64,000 nt of DNA, taken from the NCBI RefSeq assembly GCF_014212135.1, contig NZ_JACJVQ010000005.1:387702-451701 (forward strand), given 5' to 3'. This DNA is from Cohnella thailandensis (GTDB lineage: Bacteria; Bacillota; Bacilli; Paenibacillales; Paenibacillaceae). A program made the translations under genes and the position numbers. The notes beneath the pieces are model-generated. The model was not told the origin of the DNA. It was given only the letters and a program-made list of their open reading frames with translations, and ran no database searches. Positions 60,035-64,000 of the stretch are shown in pieces; positions within the stretch are counted from its first letter, which is position 1, and the number at the start of each line of letters is the position of its first letter.

Positions 60035-61432
60035 ATGGCAAAGCAAATGCCAGATTTGGAAGAATATAAATATGGCTTCCGCGACGAGCACAAAGCCATT
60101 TTCCAATCCGGTAAGGGGCTGACTCCGGAGATCGTTCGCACGATCTCGGAGATGAAGGGCGAACCGGAATGGATGCTGAATTTCCGACTGAAGTCGCTGG
60201 AGCAGTTCAACAAGATGAAGCTTCCCCGTTGGGGAGGCAACCTTGACGAACTGGACTTCGACGACATTCAATACTACGTCAAGCCGTCCGAGAAGCAAGG
60301 CAAGACGTGGGAGGAAGTTCCGGAAGAGATTAAGGCTACCTTCGATAAGCTGGGGATTCCGGAGGCCGAGCAGAAGTTCCTGGCCGGCGTCTCCGCCCAG
60401 TACGAATCGGAAGTCGTTTACCACAACATGCAAGAGGATCTCGAGAAGCAAGGCGTTATCTTCATGGATACCGACTCCGCGCTTCGCGAATATCCCGAGC
60501 TGTTCAAGGAATACTTCGCGACGGTCGTACCGGCCGCGGACAACAAGTTCGCCGCGCTGAACAGCGCCGTATGGTCCGGCGGCAGCTTCATCTACGTGCC
60601 GAAGGGCGTCAAGTGCGAAATTCCGCTGCAGGCTTACTTCCGGATCAACTCGGAGAACATGGGCCAATTCGAGCGCACGCTCATCATCGCCGACGAAGGC
60701 AGCTTCGTGCACTACGTCGAAGGCTGTACGGCTCCGGTCTACAGCACCAACTCGTTGCACAGCGCCGTGGTCGAGATCATCGTCAAGAAGGACGCACGCG
60801 TCCGCTATACGACGATCCAGAACTGGGCGCCGAACATCTACAACCTCGTGACGAAGCGCGCCGTCGCGGAAGAGAACGCGACGATGGAGTGGGTCGACGG
60901 CAACATCGGCTCCAAGCTGACGATGAAGTATCCGGCCGTCGTCCTGAAGGGACGCGGAGCGAAGGGCATGGTTCTCTCCATCGCCGTCGCCGGCAAGGGC
61001 CAGCACCAAGACGCCGGAGCGAAGATGCTTCACCTGGCGCCGGACACCACCTCGACGATCGTATCGAAGTCGATCTCGAAGCACGGCGGCAAGGTAACGT
61101 ATCGCGGCATCGCGTCGTTCGGACGCAACGCGGAAGGGGCGAAGTCGAACATAAAGTGCGACACGCTCATTCTCGATAACCAATCGACGTCCGACACGAT
61201 CCCGTACAACGAGATCATGAACGACAACGTGACGCTCGAGCACGAGGCGACCGTATCCAAGGTATCCGAAGACCAGCTCTTCTACCTGATGAGCCGCGGC
61301 CTGTCCGAAGCCGAAGCGACTCAGATGATCGTCATGGGCTTCATCGAGCCGTTCACGAAGGAACTGCCGATGGAATACGCGGTCGAGATGAATCGCCTCA
61401 TCAAGTTCGAGATGGAAGGCTCGATCGGCTAA
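60035..61432 (+). CDS. sufB: Fe-S cluster assembly scaffold SufB
   Basis: A 465-residue scaffold protein. Typical parts are [80 protein letters not shown] and [20 protein letters not shown]. The Cys of VEGCTAP belongs to the conserved core of SufB. The ATG at 60035 has AAGGAGG upstream. It is last in the operon and followed by a strong terminator. Confidence 0.97.
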   Translation: MAKQMPDLEEYKYGFRDEHKAIFQSGKGLTPEIVRTISEMKGEPEWMLNFRLKSLEQFNKMKLPRWGGNLDELDFDDIQYYVKPSEKQGKTWEEVPEEIKATFDKLGIPEAEQKFLAGVSAQYESEVVYHNMQEDLEKQGVIFMDTDSALREYPELFKEYFATVVPAADNKFAALNSAVWSGGSFIYVPKGVKCEIPLQAYFRINSENMGQFERTLIIADEGSFVHYVEGCTAPVYSTNSLHSAVVEIIVKKDARVRYTTIQNWAPNIYNLVTKRAVAEENATMEWVDGNIGSKLTMKYPAVVLKGRGAKGMVLSIAVAGKGQHQDAGAKMLHLAPDTTSTIVSKSISKHGGKVTYRGIASFGRNAEGAKSNIKCDTLILDNQSTSDTIPYNEIMNDNVTLEHEATVSKVSEDQLFYLMSRGLSEAEATQMIVMGFIEPFTKELPMEYAVEMNRLIKFEMEGSIG

Positions 61433-61447
61433 TCCTCTCACTCAACG

Positions 61448-61499
61448 CAAAAACCTTCGCAACTCTCGCCTGGGGGCGGGCAGTCGCGAAGGTTTTTTC
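61448..61499. terminator. Bidirectional terminator after sufB
   Basis: AACCTTCGC (61452-61460) pairs with GCGAAGGTT (61486-61494), with an A run before and a T run after, and a GC-rich inner stem. It serves sufB on the plus strand and the small membrane-protein gene on the minus strand. Confidence 0.85.
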
Positions 61500-61502
61500 T
61501 TG

Positions 61503-61748
61503 TTAATATCGATACCTCGAACCATTGTCGTTGCGAATAAGCAGGTACACGATCAGTCCGAGAACGGGGAAGAAAAAGAGACCGATTAAGATAAGGAGGG
61601 CAAACTCTTGGCTTCTGCCCTTCTTTAATGCATCTCGATAGGCCCACACGCAAATGGCGATGTGGAGGATAAAAAGCAAGACGGAAAAGAGAAAGAAAAA
61701 CAAAATAATCCCGCCAAAGAAACCGCCGCCGTCCGTTATCGTTCCCAC
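61503..61748 (-). CDS. Small two-helix membrane protein
   Basis: An 81-residue protein with a Gly-rich start and two hydrophobic helices (about 12-36 and 49-70), joined by the basic loop WAYRDALKKGRSQEFAL. It ends in RNDNGSRYRY. The loop pattern is common in small Firmicute membrane proteins of the PLD-nuclease N-terminal type. Function unknown. It is convergent with sufB. Confidence 0.7.
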   Translation of the reverse strand: MGTITDGGGFFGGIILFFFLFSVLLFILHIAICVWAYRDALKKGRSQEFALLILIGLFFFPVLGLIVYLLIRNDNGSRYRY

Positions 61749-61921
61749 TCGAAATACTCCTTTGCAATGGGTAATGGTTTAACAATTATACGTGAAACAT
61801 GCTTAAAAGTTCCAGCAACCCTGCCTCCTTCCCGTTCCGGTCGCGCTTCTGGATAAATTCAAAGGGAGCAAACCATTCTATCTGGAGGATATGAAATAGG
61901 CGAGCTAAGGAGAGGGACAAG

Positions 61922-63136
61922 GTGGGTACAATCAAACGAGCAACGAGCCGCGCGGCGCTTGCCGCCCTCGTTCTGACAATGGCGGCGGGAGCTTCGGGCT
62001 GCGCAAGCAACCCGGGGGATACCCAAGGCAGCCTGCACAAGTATTCCGGCCCGGTCAAAGTGAAGACGCTGGAACAGACCCGGGTCGAGGAGCAGAGCTC
62101 GCCCAGCATCGTTAACGTGAAGACGATCCAGAACACCGAATATGTCGCGCTTGGAGATGTGGCCAGGGCGATAGGCTTTCACGCCAAATGGCTGAATGAC
62201 GGGCATTACGGAATCGGCGACAACGACGCCGCTTGGAAATTCAAGCCCGGAGCCAGCACGGTCCAGAAAGGAGACGACAAGATCGAGCTGCCGGCTCCGA
62301 CGATTCAGGAGAGCAATCGCCTTTACGTGCCGGTGCGCGGGCTTCAAAAGCTGTTCGGCGACGTAGCGGCCTTCCGGGCGGATTCGAAGACGGTTTCTTT
62401 CTACCCGGTTACGGACCAGATTCTCGGTAAAGGAATCAGGTCGCAGGCGGTTAGCCCGCGCGAAGCGGCCCAATCCCAAGGCCTTCATGGATTGGATGCC
62501 GGCGGCAGCCTTTCGGGAGACGGCGGCTTAGGAGACGGGGGCTTGGGCGGGGGAAGCTTGGGCGGCGGAGGTTTGAGTTACGGAGGCTCAAGCGCCAACG
62601 ACGGCACGGGCTCCATTAACGGCATAGGCCCCAATGACGGCATCGGCTCCAATACTGGGACGAGTCCCAATAGCGGCGTCGGCCCCAATAACGGTACGAG
62701 CGCCGGCATAAGAGCCCATTCCGGCTCAAGCAGCCAGGAAGCAGACGAGCTGATCTCGGAAGCCAAGAAGTATTTGGGTGTCAAATACGACTTTGGAGCC
62801 GGAGAGTACTCGGATACGGGCAAATTCGATTGTTCGTCCTTCGTCCAGCTGCTATACGGCAAGCATGGCGTCTCGATGCCCCGCGTCGCAAGGGATCAAG
62901 CCGAGCTGGGAAGAACGGTATCCCGCGAAAACCTGAAGAAGGGAGACCTTATGTACTTCTTCGTTCCGGGCCGGTTCAAGAGCGACGAAACGGTGGGACA
63001 CGTCACCATCTACATGGGCGACGGCAACATGATTCACGCCAGCCCGAAGCCGGAGGACGGAGTTCAGATCACGCCGATCGACAAGCCTTATTGGGCGAGA
63101 ACGTTCCTCTTCGCGAAGAGAGTGCTTCCGGACTGA
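61922..63136 (+). CDS. NlpC/P60 family lipoprotein (putative cell-wall peptidase)
   Basis: A 404-residue lipoprotein with lipobox ASGC and Cys27. Residues about 50-180 look like a copper-amine-oxidase-N-type domain (VNVKTIQNTEYVALGDVARA, ESNRLYVPVRGLQKLFG). A Gly/Ser/Asn-rich linker with short imperfect repeats spans about 190-275. The NlpC/P60 domain (about 280-400) has catalytic Cys304 in KFDCSSFVQ and His360 in GHVTIYMGDG. It should cleave peptide bonds in peptidoglycan stems at the outer membrane face. The start is GTG with AAGGAGAGGG upstream. Confidence 0.9.
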   Translation: MGTIKRATSRAALAALVLTMAAGASGCASNPGDTQGSLHKYSGPVKVKTLEQTRVEEQSSPSIVNVKTIQNTEYVALGDVARAIGFHAKWLNDGHYGIGDNDAAWKFKPGASTVQKGDDKIELPAPTIQESNRLYVPVRGLQKLFGDVAAFRADSKTVSFYPVTDQILGKGIRSQAVSPREAAQSQGLHGLDAGGSLSGDGGLGDGGLGGGSLGGGGLSYGGSSANDGTGSINGIGPNDGIGSNTGTSPNSGVGPNNGTSAGIRAHSGSSSQEADELISEAKKYLGVKYDFGAGEYSDTGKFDCSSFVQLLYGKHGVSMPRVARDQAELGRTVSRENLKKGDLMYFFVPGRFKSDETVGHVTIYMGDGNMIHASPKPEDGVQITPIDKPYWARTFLFAKRVLPD

Positions 63137-63140
63137 CAAA

Positions 63141-63182
63141 GAGCTATTCCTTCGATTCGACCGATGATCGAGGGAATAGCTC
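63141..63182. terminator. Hairpin between convergent genes
   Basis: GAGCTATTCC pairs perfectly with GGAATAGCTC, with a second inner TCGAT/ATCGA stem. T tracts are short on both sides, so it is a weak bidirectional terminator between the NlpC/P60 and moaD-moaE genes. Confidence 0.6.
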
Positions 63183-63221
63183 CTTATCGTTTGCGTCTAG
63201 GATTCGATTAGGCCTAAGTCT

Positions 63222-63956
63222 TCATTCGAGGGGGGCGAGAGGATTCCAAGGCCCCAACTGATGCCCCTTCCATTCCGTGCCGTCCTCGTATACTTCTTTC
63301 TTCCAGATCGGAACGGTCTGCTTCAACCGATCGATCGCATACCGGCTCGCCGAGTAAGCGTCGGCCCGGTGAGCGGAGGATACGCCGATGATGACGCTCG
63401 CTTCGCCGATATCGACGCGCCCGATGCGATGATGGATCGAGACCAGCGAGCCCGGCCAGCGCTCGGCGATCTCGTCACCGATCGCCTTCATCGACTGAAG
63501 GGCCATGGGAACGTAGGCCTCGTACTCGAGCGTCATCGTTCGAGATCCGGCCGTCCATTCCCTTGTCGTTCCTATGAATAAAAGCAAAGCGCCATGATCG
63601 GGGTGGGCGACAAGGCGTTGTACCGCGTCCGCCCGGAGAACTTCCTCGGTGATCGAATAACGCTCGCCTTCCGTCCCGCCCGGCGAGGGGACTTCTTCGG
63701 CGCCCGACCCGCCCGATACCGGAGGCAGCAATGCGAGCTCGTCGGTAGCCCGAAGCTCGGCTTCGTCGCCGGCGAACGTCTGGTTGCATGCCATGAACGA
63801 GACGGCGATCAGCTCCGCGTGCTCGGGATAAAGCCGCTTCAGCCGATCCTTCAGTTCCGCCGCCGTCAGCGTCTCTTCCGCATATTCTAGGCTGAGGGAT
63901 CTCGTCTGAAGACGCTCGGCCAGTCCTGCGAACAAGGTGATTTTCCACATCTGCAT
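63222..63956 (-). CDS. MoaD-MoaE fusion (molybdopterin synthase, MoaX-like)
   Basis: A 244-residue fusion of both molybdopterin synthase subunits. The MoaD part (1 to about 84) begins WKITLFAGLAERLQTRSL and ends LALLPPVSGG. The MoaE part (about 100-244) has LLLFIGTTREWTAG, VSSAHRADAYSASRYAIDRL and VPIWKKEVYEDGTEW, with the active-site Lys in the last. MoaD needs a free C-terminal Gly-Gly to carry sulfur, but here GG is followed by Ser within the chain. M. tuberculosis MoaX, also a fusion, is cleaved between Gly and Ser, and the same junction is present here. The upstream GGAAGG is the likely ribosome site. Confidence 0.9.
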   Translation of the reverse strand: MQMWKITLFAGLAERLQTRSLSLEYAEETLTAAELKDRLKRLYPEHAELIAVSFMACNQTFAGDEAELRATDELALLPPVSGGSGAEEVPSPGGTEGERYSITEEVLRADAVQRLVAHPDHGALLLFIGTTREWTAGSRTMTLEYEAYVPMALQSMKAIGDEIAERWPGSLVSIHHRIGRVDIGEASVIIGVSSAHRADAYSASRYAIDRLKQTVPIWKKEVYEDGTEWKGHQLGPWNPLAPLE

Positions 63957-64000
63957 GCTCGTGCCCGTCCTTCCATTCCGTTAGGGAGATTTCCTAACAC

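Noticed and set aside
60005-61441. 478-codon minus-strand frame
   Set aside because: Antisense shadow of sufB.
63979-63997. GTTAGG/CCTAAC inverted repeat at the right edge
   Set aside because: It may be a terminator of a gene outside the window, but context and T tract are missing.

Overview
The window reads as a chromosomal segment of an endospore-forming Gram-positive of the Paenibacillaceae (Paenibacillus/Cohnella type). The signs are a GC-rich genome by eye, AGGAGG-type ribosome sites with many GTG and TTG starts, lipoproteins with lipoboxes, paired YesM/YesN two-component systems beside ABC sugar importers, a sufCDSUB operon, pckA, mtnK-mtnA and the sporulation gene yhbH. No rRNA, tRNA, CRISPR array, transposase or prophage gene was seen.

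Layout. 1-540: 3' end of a class 3 lipase. 0.7-9.7 kb: an organosulfur scavenging cluster (LysR regulator, polar amino acid ABC importer, two flavin-dependent monooxygenases, M20 deacylase, DinB-fold protein, GNAT acetyltransferase) resembling the B. subtilis ytlI/ytmI-type operon. 9.8-10.4 kb: a cupin and a gene scrap. 10.6-18.0 kb: histidine kinase, AraC-type response regulator, and a sugar importer without its ATPase plus a Gfo/Idh/MocA dehydrogenase. 18.1-26.0 kb: a 1352-residue secreted protein with LamG and carbohydrate-binding-like modules, a 51-bp tandem array, a LacI regulator and a glycerol-1-phosphate dehydrogenase. Near-identical palindromes in front of the secreted-protein gene and the lacI gene suggest one LacI regulon. 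26.1-28.0 kb: AraC regulator and ThuA protein. 28.1-31.9 kb: BusR-like (GntR + RCK_C) regulator and an OpuA-type glycine betaine importer. 32-33.3 kb: PadR/DUF2812 pair and a decayed chemoreceptor. 33.6-42.6 kb: response regulator, kinase and membrane-anchored sugar-binding protein, then two more 51-bp arrays and a ribose-type importer. 42.7-46.4 kb: nitroreductase/TetR, MetX-like hydrolase and LysR, lower in GC than the flanks by eye. 46.4-52.8 kb: yhbH, pckA, DUF423, GGDEF-EAL, a hypothetical protein and DUF1805. 52.8-55.4 kb: mtnA and mtnK behind a transcription attenuator that does not look like an S-box. 55.4-64 kb: DUF1802, sufCDSUB, a small membrane protein, an NlpC/P60 lipoprotein and a MoaD-MoaE fusion.

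The genes work together as sense-import-metabolise modules. Two YesM/YesN pairs probably sense carbohydrates, one apparently through a dedicated membrane-tethered binding protein. A LysR protein probably controls sulfur-compound uptake and oxidation. A RCK_C-domain regulator probably controls osmolyte uptake in response to c-di-AMP.

The most unusual feature is a set of three intergenic tandem arrays (about 16.5, 6 and 6 copies). Their sequences differ, but all have a 51-bp period and share one design: an ATYGGYG box followed about 25-30 nt later by a short dyad. Long open frames through them look like a by-product of a period divisible by three. All positions and readings were made by eye, without database searches.
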